Shown here: piece by piece, positions 24,952 to 38,600 of the stretch
Layout of the letters: each line of letters opens with the position of its first letter
Numbering within the stretch: the first letter of the stretch is position 1
Assembly: GCA_905250025.1 (NCBI GenBank)
Contig: CAJNOJ010000032.1
Coordinates: 295,501 to 359,500 of the forward strand
DNA length: 64,000 bases
DNA from: Adineta ricciae
Lineage: Eukaryota > Rotifera > Eurotatoria > Adinetida > Adinetidae
Direction of reading: 5' to 3'
The notes under the pieces: generated by a model
Databases searched by the model: none
The model's input: the letters and a program-made list of their open reading frames with translations, nothing else
Told to the model about the DNA's origin: nothing
Made by a program: the position numbers and the translations under genes

Positions 24952-25874
24952 ATGACGATGTATCAAGATTAATATCACTTCTCTGACGATGACGACGACG
25001 ACGACGATACCAACCGATTGTTAAATAATAGATCACTAGAAAATCCCAGCTCACGCGTCTATATTCAGCGAATTCGATTTACCTGGACATTTTTTATCTT
25101 AGTTTCCAGTCTCGTCTTCCTTCTCATAACAATTGAACGAACTACATTCTATTCAAAGTAAGCGAAAATTCATCTATAAATATGCTTCCTATGATCAGAT
25201 TGAAATCGCCTAATGATGTCGAGAAACGACAATGAACTTCTATAGTATATATTTTCCTTTATTCTCCCTGATTTGGGTTATTAATGGCTTGTACAATATA
25301 ATTATGCACGCGATGAGAAAGGAGCCCTTTTCTTCTCCACGTTTGTCTGTCATTTTTAGTTTATCACAATGAACAGTAACATAAACGTCACTGCTGTTTG
25401 CTTCCTCAACTAGAAAGACAAGGTAGTGTCAGAATACTACGAGATGATCTAATAAAAAAGAGCTCGTGGACGAATGTCATTGTACAGGTCAACCTTGATG
25501 CAAGGTTATCAGTGGCATTCGTTCTATTTGAATATATCATCAACGTGGAAACTGTCAGTAAAGTAAAAAGCAATCTAACGAAGAATAATGATAGTAACAA
25601 GCTAGACACAACATTTTCATTGTCTTCAGTAAAGACGAATCCGTCATTGTCTTGTCAGTTGTCCGACGACAGTTTCATCGATCGGCTATCAGGTATGTGA
25701 ATGGCAATACTTTCAAAATGTAGTCATTTCTTGCCAAACGAATGAGAATAAAACACTGCACATCATTCGATTTGACATGATCATTGTTGTCAGATTCGCC
25801 TGAAGCTAATGTGTAAGTGTAAACCGTATGTATTCAGTCGAGTATAGACGTATTCTTTGCTGCTCATCCTCAGT
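24952..25874 (+). pseudogene. Single-pass membrane protein gene with early in-frame stop
   Basis: An ATG at 24952 is followed in frame by a TAA at 24970 (codon 7), after which the same frame stays open to a donor at 25158. It encodes eight or nine Asp residues from a GAC repeat (about 24985-25011), then a basic stretch and one hydrophobic segment (FFILVSSLVFLLITI). Splicing to 25418-25692 and 25794-25812 keeps phase and adds a soluble domain rich in Val, Lys and Ser. The 3' end is unresolved; a stop just after 25874 is likely. Either the gene is inactivated, or its true first exon lies upstream and is joined by splicing I could not place. No family recognised. Confidence 0.35.
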
Positions 25875-26028
25875 TAAAAGCAAACAAGATCCCATCCTCT
25901 CAAATTTCTTTTCCTATCAGTCATTTTCTATTGAATTATTAATTAAATTGCGTCGAATATTGTCAAATATCGTGTCACAAACAAGCGTCTTTCTATCGCT
26001 TGATTTTCTTCAATTGTTCGACATGTAG

Positions 26029-27730
26029 ATGATATCAATTAGATAACGACGAATGATTTCGTCATTGTTAATGTAGTAGTTCTATTTTTCTTTGATCTGA
26101 ATGAAACATTTCATACGCTTCATTATGATGCATGTTGAGAAAACAATATAGAACGCTTACGATCCGTATGAAAAGCATAATTAGAAAAACAAAAAGGCAA
26201 CTGCGATCGCTAAACGACATTGATTAATGATTGATTAACGAATACCGAGGAGAAAGAACATGTTCAGGCTTTGAAAAATGATGTGAACACAAGCATGCAT
26301 AGGTCGATTTCTTCTTGATGTGTATGTGTGTTTTCAGTAGTTTCATCGATTATGAAAAGCAGCGTTTGTATACAGGAGGAAAATAACGTCGAGCGAAAGA
26401 GAAACTTCTTGGCGGATGTTGAGTAATGACAACGAAGAGAAAGAGAGGAAAAAAAAGGAAAAGAAGGAGTCGTTGCTTCTTCTCATCATATATTCGTTTA
26501 GAAAATTCAATTAATAACAGAGAGAAAAAAAGCAAAAAACTGTTCGATTTCTTTTCTTATGACATATGCTACGTAAGTCTCTTTCCGCTAAACATGTCTT
26601 TGTTATTCACTCGCACCGATCGATTACCTAAGGCAAGCGTTTCCAGGTTTTCTTTGTCTCATGCGCTCGTGACTGGTGAAGAGGAAGATCACGCTTGAAA
26701 TTCTTTGTCTCTTTCATCCTGACGACGAATTCTCATTGTGAATTGTTGGATATTTCTGTCGACAAACAAGTAACTCGCTGAGATTTTGCTGGAATAGAGT
26801 AGTCAATTCGGACAGCTAGTGAGACAAACTATACTTCAGGGAAATCAGCTATTCATTTTCGTTCGAGTTCGCATTTCTTGTGACACGTATGTCTCAGGAT
26901 TAGATGGTATTTCTTCCGTTCTGTATTTGTGTGCCGGACGATAATGTGACATCGCCGTAGAAGAGCGTCGTGTGATCAATTAATCAGTATATTCGTGCAT
27001 ATCATATTAGAATTTCGTGTTGGTTTCCTAATGAATTCGCTTCGACAACATATTTATCTTCACGGAAGTTTGCGCTGATGAAACAAAAAAGATTGGTATA
27101 ACATTGAAGTACATACACGCAATGTGTCTTTCTATTTTCATTAATCACATATCAATGAGTTTCTGATTATTATAAACGTAGTAAAAGGACGAGAGAAGAA
27201 ACTTTCGGTGATTTGATCTTTCATTGGATTTCTCGACGAGAACAACGTTGTCTCCAATATCGAAAGTTCTGCTAAGACCTCTAAGATTTTCTGCGAAAAA
27301 AACCCGTTCACCAGTCCTGTCTTCATACTTTTCGAGCAGCATTTCTCATACACGAAAGTTGTTTTACCTAAGGAACATCACAGACGACTTGTGCAGCATT
27401 ATTATTTACATCAATGCTTGCAAGTTGATGCCTTTCCGTAAGTGTGCATTAGGTGTTTTCTGTATCACATTGAATTTCTCTTCTGTTGACTATTAAAAGA
27501 GAAAGTAATAGTATGAATCCCTTGAAAATGTAAGTGCACAACAATGTAAAGATTTTTTCTTAGCTAATTTTGGGTGAGGAGCATGTGAGGTGGATATAAT
27601 GAACATTTGTATTTGACGTCATTAGAATAGATGAAGAAGTCAATTTAGTTTTCTTTGCAATATAATATGAAAGCAAGTCATTTTTTTCTTCTCGTTTCAG
27701 ATTTGCTTATGATTTGCAGTTGAATTTGAA
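26029..27730. other. Intergenic region upstream of a GPCR gene
   Basis: No supported gene. On the minus strand 27145-27342 is open and has a protein-like composition (65 codons with ERVFFAENL and DIGDNVVLVEK), but I found no phase-compatible partner exon. On the plus strand, 26426-26698 is purine-rich low-complexity DNA. A pyrimidine run ending in CAG near 27700 may be the acceptor of a 5' UTR intron of the GPCR. Confidence 0.4.
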
Positions 27731-30165
27731 ATGAGTGACAATAGCTCATTTAATTCGACAGTTTCACCCGCCAAGAACTTCACAGCAAGTACGATTTCCA
27801 ATCGGGAACAAGTTCTTATCGACGCGTTCAACACTTACATACAAATCGGCATTGGCAGTCTGTTATTTCTCTTCGGTTTGACGTTCAATTGCTTAAGTCT
27901 ACTTTACTTCTGTGTGTCGAGAAGCTTTCGCAACACGACATTTCGACTTTATTTTTCAATTATCGCCATACTCGATACAATCCGTCTCTTCGAATTCTTA
28001 GTTTTTCTTCTTTTTGATAAAGGATACCTCAAAGTGACATTAACATTATGCCGTTCTGTGTTTTTTACTATAATGTTTACTGGACAGGTAATCTTGATGA
28101 ATTTATTTTGAGTAGCAAGTTGAGTGTTCTTACTTTCTTCTTTTCACTCGACGTAGTTTATTGAAATGCACTAGCGTAGATTGCGAATAATCATCAAAAC
28201 AAACTCACTTACTCAGCAGGAAAATTTTCTTCGCATTGGAGAAAGAAGACAAGAATCTACTCGTTCGCATCTGCTCTTGTCGACGGGTGCGAGAGAAAAT
28301 CATCATAAAACTATTTATTATTGATATATAAATAAACAATTTAATCGTATTACAAGCATTAGTTATCCGAAATCGAATCGATCGTTAACAAATCTATCAA
28401 TCAGAGCGTTTTTATGTTTACTAGAAGCTATTGAAGAGATTTCCTTAAGAACGTCACGAGTACCACAAACCAAAAGCTTTTCGACAAGTCCATTCTGCTT
28501 GTATATAAAACAAAGAGCGTCTCAGTAACTTAACTCCTAAGAATAAAGTTTAGCATAGTACTAACCAACCTTCAAACCGAGATATGTCAACGTATTCAAG
28601 AATGAAGTGGAATGGGAAACGCAATAATGACTTTCTATGAATAGTACAGAAAACAATGACTAGGAGATAATGAAATGTTGTTGTTTTGCCAACCTATTTT
28701 TGTCTTTTTAGGCGAGTATATGGTTGACAGTCGCTTTAGCTGTTGAAAAATGTATTATTATATGGTTTCCAATCAAAGGACGTTTGTGTTTCACGATGAC
28801 AATTTCGAAAATTGTACTTGTCTGTGTTCTTTGTCTTGTTTTCTTCGCTGATGTTATTTATCTTCTTCCAACGTTCTTCTCTCACACATACGAGAATATT
28901 TCAATCCATACATTTATGTGTGTCTGGCAGAGAGGCAGTCAGAAATCATCGCGTCGATATGATCAATGGAAAAAACATTACTTAACATTCAATACTGTTC
29001 TCTTTCACTCGATTATACCTTCGATTATTCTACTGATTGTTAATTGGCTGATCTTATGTAGTTTGTCACGTCAACGAGATATTCTATCGAAAATTGGCTC
29101 GATCGATGCGAAGAATGTTCTTAAACGTGAAAAGCAGTTTAAAGAAAAAATCATTCAGCTTGTGCTTTCATCTTTTTTTGTTATTATTACCATTTCACCG
29201 CGATATATCTTAACGATGGTCAATGCATTTGCGACAAATCTTAGTAAAACACCGCTGATGCCTCTGTATATTTATGTTAATCTGAATACGGTCTTCCGAG
29301 TCTTGGAAATGGCTAATTATTCGCTGAATATCATCTTCGCAATTTTAAGGTAGATTTTCTATTCATTTTTCTGAGTTTTAATACAATTTATTTCAGTGGT
29401 CGCACATCGCGTTTAGAAATTCGTAAAATTCTTTGGGAATGTTTGTTTTGGCGATTCAAGCGCACTCAGTCCGATCGAAGTACAATGAAATATCCAGCTC
29501 ATACATTTCTCTTTACAGACGAGGACGATGATACAGATCGTTCTGTCCAAGTTCAAAGTGCAGTGCCCTGTCCAGGATTGAATGTTCATCAAAATAAGTT
29601 ATCCTCGAAGTTAAGCAATGCAAGTTATTCACTTCAACTTTCTCAAACATCGACCTCGTCTGCTGTTTTCAATTGTTGCGGTTTTAGTATTGATCTGTCC
29701 AATAAGAACTCGCACGTGTCCAATTCGAAATCGTTATTTGACGAATCGTTAAAACGACGGTCAATCAGTAATAAAAACCCACAGCATGTATTGGTGAAAA
29801 CCGCTTCTTGTCCTCAATCGAAAACTTGCTCGCCAAACAATTGTGTTCTACGACCACAAAATACCGTTTGTTATCGATCGACAAATGTTTACCGTCCAGT
29901 ATCCAGACGGCGAGCAGCAACGCTTATGCACGGTCGACGTGACACACCGGCATCGATTAAAACCACGCTGACAACAACAGTTTATCCATCGATATCGAAT
30001 GACAACCAATGCTTATCTTTCGAAAACCAACCTCCGATTATCGACATGCCTCCTCCGAGCAAAGATGGATGTAAGACAAGCTTTCTGCCATCCGAACTAT
30101 TACATGTGCCTCAAACTGATTGCGATGGACCAGTTTTACCTGCGTATATCATCGAAACATGTTAA
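27731..30165 (+). CDS. Rhodopsin-family GPCR, orphan, peptide-receptor-like
   Basis: Three exons give 587 aa: 27731-28087, 28712-29349 and 29397-30165. An extracellular N-terminus with Asn-glycosylation sites precedes seven hydrophobic segments: TM1 IGIGSLLFLFGLTFNCL, TM2 FSIIAILDTIRLFEFLVFLL, TM3 through the exon 1/2 junction, TM4 IVLVCVLCLVFFADVIYLL, TM5 SIIPSIILLIVNWLILCSL, TM6 IIQLVLSSFFVIITISPRYI and TM7 ending NYSLNIIFAIL. The usual DRY is replaced by EKC and NPxxY by NYSLN. The long Ser-rich tail (about 365-587) is probably cytoplasmic. The organisation resembles invertebrate FMRFamide-type and other orphan peptide receptors. Intron 1 (624 bp) is by far the longest in the gene; nothing coding was found inside it. 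Confidence 0.85.
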
Positions 30166-30596
30166 TTTTTCTTGTATTTTTTTAAAAGCTCATATGTACA
30201 TTTTCGCACAGTGATTAAACGATCACATAGATGGAAAATATGAGACTCATGAGGAGGTCGACATGTTTTCTGACGTCGGTAAGAGAAAATCGGATGTAAT
30301 CTGTGATAAGTAGCTCATTGTTGATCTGATTTTAAGCTGAGACTCATTATGAGACACTCGGAAACAACAATACATCGAGCTGAATGTTTCTGCGCACAAA
30401 GAAATCAACGAAATGTGAACAAGCGAAGCATAAGCCGATTGGATGAGTTCAACAAAGAAACACCACTGAAGTAAAGATAATCGATCATGTAGTTTTCAAC
30501 GGAATTTATTGAAAAGAAAAGGAAATCACAACGTTTTTCAATCAAAATCTCAACTAAATCACTAAACTGCGAGAGGTTCTCCTTACGGATAAAAGC
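30166..30596. other. Convergent intergenic region
   Basis: This gap lies between the GPCR stop and the formate dehydrogenase stop on the other strand. It holds the two 3' UTRs. A minus-strand AATAAA (forward 30504-30509) lies about 90 bases past the formate dehydrogenase stop. No other feature seen. Confidence 0.6.
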
Positions 30597-32042
30597 TTAT
30601 TTGTTCGATGCATGTCCTTTCGTGGCGTCACCTTCAGTGTAAGCCCGACTAACGACTTTGCCTTGATCAACAATCAAATATTCTTCACGTTGTGCTTGAT
30701 TGTTCAACCAATTGCCAAGAATTTCTTGAACACCAGCTGCATAACGTGCCTGAGCATCTAAGGTCGTACCTGAATAATGCGGTGTCATGGCATGTCGTGG
30801 CATCGAACGCCATGGATGATCTTTCGCTGCTGGCTAAAAACAAGATTGAAAGTCGGAAACAAAAATCAGCATGATTAGTTTTACTTGTGGGTACCAAACA
30901 TCACCCGCATAACCTTCGATATGGTTCGATTTCACCGCGTCGACCAATGCATCTCGATCCATGATCTTTCCACGGGCTGTGTTGACAATGTAACTACCTT
31001 TTTTCATCAAAGAAATCATTTTCTTGTCGAACAGATGTTCTGTTTCTGGATGTAATGGGCAATTGATTGTAACTACGTCACATACTTTAGCTAACGATTC
31101 CACATTCGGATGATATGTGACGTTAAGATCTTTTTCGATTGATTTATCTAAACGAAATTTATCGTAATAATGCAAGTGGACATTGAATGGTTTAAGACGT
31201 TGTAAAACACGAAGACCAATACGACCAGCTGCAACTGTACCAACATGTTTGTTCTCTAAATCGTACGCTTTATCAGCTATTCTTGCGATATCCCATTCGC
31301 CATTTATAACTTGCTAAAAACAACCATCAGTGGATTTAGATCATGAAAATCTCTCAAAACCTGTGCGTACTTTGTAAGCTGGAATGAAATTTCGTACCAG
31401 AGCCAATATTTGCATGACAACATGTTCAGCTACACTGACCACATTCGAGCCAGATACCTCCGCTGAAAACAAACGATCATCATACATCTCCATTCGATTA
31501 CACGTAACACATACCAACAGTAATTCCTAGACAAAAAAGAAAGACATCGATTCAAAGTTCTGCTATTAGATTCACAACATGCCTCGTTTGCAGGCCGCTT
31601 CTAGATTGACATGATCGGAACCAACACCAGCTGTAATTGCCAGTTTTAACTTTTTAGCCTTGTCAATACGTGCTTGATCGAGATAGCACGGCCAAAATGG
31701 TTGAGAAATGACCACACTTGCTTCAGGTAAAACTTTTTCAGCGAGAGAATTTTCACCTTGTTTATCCGATGTGACCACTAATTTCAAACGATTCTCAAGT
31801 TTATTCTTTTTTATCCATTCGGGTAAGCCAAGTGCGTTCTCCACACATCCCAGAATCTTTTTATTCTTCTTTCCAGCTTCTCCTCCTTGAAAAACGACAA
31901 AATGAACGACTAAGTTAATCAAAACTTTAGGCAAACCTTCGTAGAGTACAACTAAAACAGTATGCTGTTCACTACTAGTCGAAGCATAGCGTATCAATGA
32001 CTGTGACTTCAGTAAACTTTGTTTGAATATCGTACTTAACAT
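30597..32042 (-). CDS. fdh: NAD-dependent formate dehydrogenase, mitochondrial-type
   Basis: Six minus-strand exons give 392 aa: 31937-32042, 31583-31885, 31515-31526, 31371-31462, 30885-31313 and 30597-30833. It oxidises formate to CO2 with NAD+ (EC 1.17.1.9). FDH hallmarks replace those of other D-2-hydroxyacid dehydrogenases: [36 protein letters not shown] with Asn147, the AAGRIG dinucleotide motif (199-204), NTARGK with Arg285, [15 protein letters not shown] and MTPHYSGTT with His333. These match Asn146, Arg284 and His332 of the bacterial enzyme. Residues 1-22 are Ser/Lys/Leu-rich and look like a mitochondrial presequence. Animals normally lack this enzyme, while plants, fungi and bacteria have it, so horizontal acquisition is likely. 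The intron after 31583 appears to start with GC, and exon 3 is only 12 bases. Confidence 0.95.
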
Positions 32043-32155
32043 TGCGCGCGCGTGTAGATACAAACGAAGACAAAAACGATAAGTGACATGTATATAGTCG
32101 AAGAAACGAGAGATAGATATGGGTCAATGATTGCGTTGTTTTCAAATAATCTTAT

Positions 32156-32689
32156 CTAGGTAATGATAAAGTTCACACGAACAACCAATATGTACAGAAG
32201 AAGAAAGAAAAAAACAAAACTAAATTCGATTCGATACGACGAGTTAATCGATTGATAAGATCGTTTTAATGGTAAAGAAAAAGATGTTGTTGTTTCCTTC
32301 AGATTAGCCAAACAATACGAATCAGCGTCCTGCTCGATTCTTTCCAAATTTATCTCGCAATAACCATGTTGAAGTGAAGTATGAAAGTACACCGATCGAA
32401 AATGATCTTTGAACTTTTCTTTTGAACAATTGCTTTGAAGATAATCGTACAGGCAGCAGAGAGCTTCGCGAATCTTCACACAGCGAAACGATTGTTCTTC
32501 ACAATTATACGAACCACAATAAAGATGTCGATGACATTGCCGAGGAATTGAACTCAAATCTCGGTGGATTGAAAGGTTCGTACAATAATTTGCAGATTCC
32601 AATGTCAAATCCTCATTGATATCAATTAAATAATAAGCATTCGATGATACAATTTGAATTACTATCACTAAGACTGAATAACCAATCAT
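32156..32689 (-). CDS. Cys-rich secreted or GPI/tail-anchored protein, unknown
   Basis: A single-exon frame of 177 aa from the ATG at 32687-32689. It has a signal peptide (about 1-20, MIGYSVLVIVIQIVSS), a domain with about a dozen Cys (CHRHLYCGSYNCEEQSFRCV, then EALCCLYDYLQSNC), several Asn-glycosylation sites, and a hydrophobic C-terminal segment (EFSFVFFFLLLYILVV) near the end. Architecture suggests an extracellular domain anchored at the C-terminus. I do not recognise the family. It lies 113 bases upstream of the formate dehydrogenase start on the same strand, so the two could share a transcript. Confidence 0.6.
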   Translation of the reverse strand: MIGYSVLVIVIQIVSSNAYYLIDINEDLTLESANYCTNLSIHRDLSSIPRQCHRHLYCGSYNCEEQSFRCVKIREALCCLYDYLQSNCSKEKFKDHFRSVYFHTSLQHGYCEINLERIEQDADSYCLANLKETTTSFSLPLKRSYQSINSSYRIEFSFVFFFLLLYILVVRVNFIIT

Positions 32690-32840
32690 AATGATCAATA
32701 GAGAAGCTACGTTTGTTCCCTATCTATTCAACGCTCATCAGACACAATTATACGCTTAACGAAGAGCCCGATTACAGATGATATTTACACTGATTGATTA
32801 TCGCATTGAACGGTAAACAAACAAATACGAGATTGAATTC

Positions 32841-33208
32841 ACACATAACAGTATCTAAGTAGTTCTTTTAGCCAGTTCATTTGACACTGAACAAGACGAT
32901 AGACTAAACAAGTGCAATGTTTGATACCTTCCACATCTGGGAAGTCTATTCTAATGAAGTCATACATAATTAATGTTAGATGATTGAATTCCTTCGATAA
33001 TCCATTCTGTCACGTTCTGTGCAGATAGATTTTGTGTTTGTTGAAAAAGTTGAATCAGAAAACTGGGCAGACAACATCGAAGCATGGAAAGTTGAGTGAG
33101 CGAAATGTGTGGTATGAGTCGCATGAGAATACAATCGATCATGTCATTGATGAAATCTGGTATTTGGATGATTTGTTTTGTAAATGGATTGAGATAGAGT
33201 TTAGTCAT
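32841..33208 (-). pseudogene. Small frame-broken open reading frame, unknown
   Basis: From the ATG at 33206-33208, an 82-codon frame with plausible codon use ends at 32960. In the next frame, overlapping the end, another 40 codons stay open to a TGA near 32841 (including DFPDVEGIKHCTCLVYRLV). No intron of normal size joins the two, because any GT-AG pair keeping both frames would be far below 45 bp. A one-base shift would fuse them into about 120 aa. This may be a frameshifted relic, an assembly error or two overlapping chance frames. Family not recognised. Confidence 0.3.
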
Positions 33209-33547
33209 GCAAAGAGAGAGTGAAAAAAAATGTGAATTTAGTGCGCGTAGAGCACAATTAATTCTGTTGTTTATTTGAGAAAGAAAAGAAAAGAAACAAA
33301 CGGGGGGAAAAGAAAATAATAGAGTATGGTGTGTCTTTCTCTCTCTCTCTTTCTCACAATTCCATATAATATCAACATAAAAGAAATGTATGTGGATGTT
33401 AAATTCTTCTAATCATAAACTACAGAGGTACATAGAAAGCAACTAGAAAGAGAAAAACACTCGAAATAAAGAAGAGAAAAGAAAAACGAGAAATATACTA
33501 AGAACACTGTTGGCCGGTTCAATATTGTTCATTAGAAGTTACTTTTT
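33209..33547. other. 3' flank of ATP synthase beta with CT-rich stretch
   Basis: This is the 3' side of the ATP5F1B gene. It contains a purine-rich tract, a (CT)n run near 33340-33356, and a minus-strand AATAAA (forward 33270-33275) about 270 bases past the stop. No coding feature seen. Confidence 0.6.
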
Positions 33548-35695
<2,148 letters not shown>

Positions 35696-38600
35696 GATTG
35701 TACAACTAAAAAATCTAGAAAGAAGGTTGTAAGTAAGCGAAAACTAGATATTCTTGAGACGAAGAAAAACCGGAGTTCACTATAGGAAAAAACAACCGAT
35801 AATCTTCTTCGACGAGGCCAACCGATAAACATAATGGCGATTATTTAGATTTCATTTCCGAGATTATTTCTGAAAATTCGAATACAAAAAGAATAAAAAT
35901 TACTTTCTAATGTTCTTTCAATACAATGCATCATATTTTCTATTCTAACACACTAATGCACTTCCGTCGTAGTCACTAGAAGTGTAGTCCCGGTTTGCTC
36001 GAAAGCAAAGATAGGCCGTACCAAGATTTGCGAAAGATGTCAAAGTATTTAAACGCTCAAGCAACATATCTTAAAATAACGCTCTAATATTAAACATCAC
36101 GAGTTTATTGCATGATCAAATAGCATTCTCGTAAGACTTTGAATAATATCAAGTGTCTTCAATACGCACGTCTTTTGCTGAAATATCTAAGTCCAAGAGT
36201 GGAATGCCTACTTTTAATAAAAATGAAACCTTTGGTGCCTCTGACTATGAGATGTTCGTGATTTGAATATTTTGTTCTACCACTATTATATCATGTTTTT
36301 AGTACATTTTGCTTCCGTTAATACCGCAAGCTAAACGAACCTTTGATTAAAGATGCAACGTTTTTTTTCTCCCTGGATTCGACAGAGAATTAAAAAAAAA
36401 AGGAAATTGTTGGTTATTGTTATCTTCTTCTTTTAAAATCTCATATTAACGTACCCAGGAATCGTGAGTTAGACTATAAAAAATGTCAAAGAAGTATCTT
36501 CGAACATATGCAGTTCTTCAATTCTGATTAGAGTTTCACTTGATCATGAAATCCAAATGTCATTCACAATTCTTTTGACAATTTCCTATTCAAGTCTACC
36601 GTATTTATTCACAATTAATAATCAGGAATAAAATCTGCCTACTCTTCTCGACATGTCATTATGTTTGACTAATCCACTCGATCCGTTTTTCCTGAGTAAG
36701 TTATATAACCCAACGCTATTTTGGTGATTGTCGCGTGTCCTTCCATTTCAAAGCATTGTACTATTGAAATCAAGAGACGTAAGTGATTCTTAAACTATCA
36801 TGACCCTCATTTGCATATCCTGTTGCCTATTCTTTTCTATTGTATGTCTTAACACATGCTAGAGACATTAATTTTGTAGCTGTGTTTGACTTTCTCAATT
36901 TTCCTAATACCATTACAGTGAAAGAAGGTTCCTTTAAAAATAAATGTCTATCACGTCATAAAATATTTCACAACTGATCTTTTTCGTTGTTCTCGGTTAA
37001 CTAAGCGAATCATTTGTTCGTAAGTGCATGTAATATTAAGAACTAGATAAATTAATTATATATTCTTTGCACAAAAATGAATAAAACATAAGAACACTGA
37101 TAAAAAGATTTTATATTTAGTCGTCCTAATAGAAACCAACATGATGTTTTAGTTTTTTTGCGAATAAAAATCTCTTCGTTCTCGATCTGAATTCGTTCGT
37201 TTTACTCTACGACTCAGTTTAGTGGAAGAAAATCTTTTTTCAAATCTCGCCATTGCAAATTTTGATGTAAAGAATAATTAATAAACATAGTAATTAAATT
37301 TTAGATTCACTGAAATGGTTATTAAACATGCAATGTAATTTTCTTTCCAAGAGGAGGAGAAAAAAGACAGAAAAAAAAAGCTAAGCATCATTTCTTAACT
37401 CCCTACGACAGATCATTCTACTTCTTTCAAGCATGAACAAGAACTTGTTTACGTAAATATGAAGCTCACGCTCGCTTTTTTACTCGTTTGTTTTAGTCGA
37501 TTTAATTATTTGTTGAAAAACCATTCATGAATAAACAACACTTGTTTATGACATCCGCTGTAAGTCGTGTAATTATAGTTATTTTAATCTCCGGACTAGC
37601 ATGGGGCGTATCTGCTAGGACAACAGTCCGCGTGCATAAGACGTTTGATAGTATGGTGAGAAGAAAACAATCGAGATTTGTCTATTTTGGCATTTCCTCT
37701 AATGTTAATGAATATATATAGAAAAGAAAATTAGGGTGAAAGTCAATAAATTAATCATGTTGAAGACATGTCCTGAGATTGCTGTTGTTGTTTCTGTCGT
37801 CTATGAACATTTATTGTCAAGTAAAACAAATGACTTGTTATATATTTTTTTTCTCTCTCCGATACGTCAATCATAAATCAGATCTCAAGCATAGTGATTA
37901 GTTGTTTTTCTTCGGTTGAAAAAGAGAAGGATTCGTTTCTATTGTTACATAAATCGTCTTAGAATCTTTCAAGGCAAATCTATTTAATGAAACTGTCATT
38001 TGAACTAATCTCGAAGAAAAGCTGTAGAAAGTAACTTGTCGAGCTGATCATTACATTCCGAGCAATAATAATGAGAAACAAGTACGTTCCATTGGGATTT
38101 TTCTCTCTCTCTCTCTCCTCTTGACACTTATCATTTGCCCGTGTTTTTTTCTCTTTCTTTAACTATATCATGCCATCACACATAAAAATAACAGCTGATA
38201 GTATATGCATATATCGATAAATATTCAATAGAGCAGATGGCTTAACAACATGATCACAATTGCAAAAAATACTCGAACATATAATCATAAAATAAGAAAC
38301 CAGTCGACTTCTCAATGTCAGTTTAACATCGGCTTGCAAGATTGAACAAACGAAGAGCTCGTCAAAGTAGGATATTTCTCGTTTTCTTCTTTGCAAAAGA
38401 AATCCTTGGTGAGTGCTGTAAGAGATAATCAAGTTAGACTTTTCTATTTTCAATAGGGAGGACGACGTCTTTTTCAGTCAGAAATTTCTTTTTCTAATTA
38501 ACTCTTACTTCTACTGCTGATTTGATGAAGCTTAAGAGGGAAGCTATGCTGTTGCGATTAGAAAGAAAAAAAAACATAATTTAACATCAAATTTTCATCC

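Noticed and set aside
26350-26698. Open frames on both strands (90 and 61 codons)
   Set aside because: Purine-rich low-complexity sequence gives Lys/Arg-rich or Phe/Leu-rich products with no motif and no splice partners.
28088-28711. Possible nested gene in the 624-bp GPCR intron
   Set aside because: No open frame with plausible composition and no RNA-gene signature on either strand.
32422-32619. 65-codon plus-strand frame antisense to the Cys-rich protein
   Set aside because: It is a shadow of the minus-strand frame, which has a signal peptide, conserved-looking Cys spacing and a C-terminal anchor.
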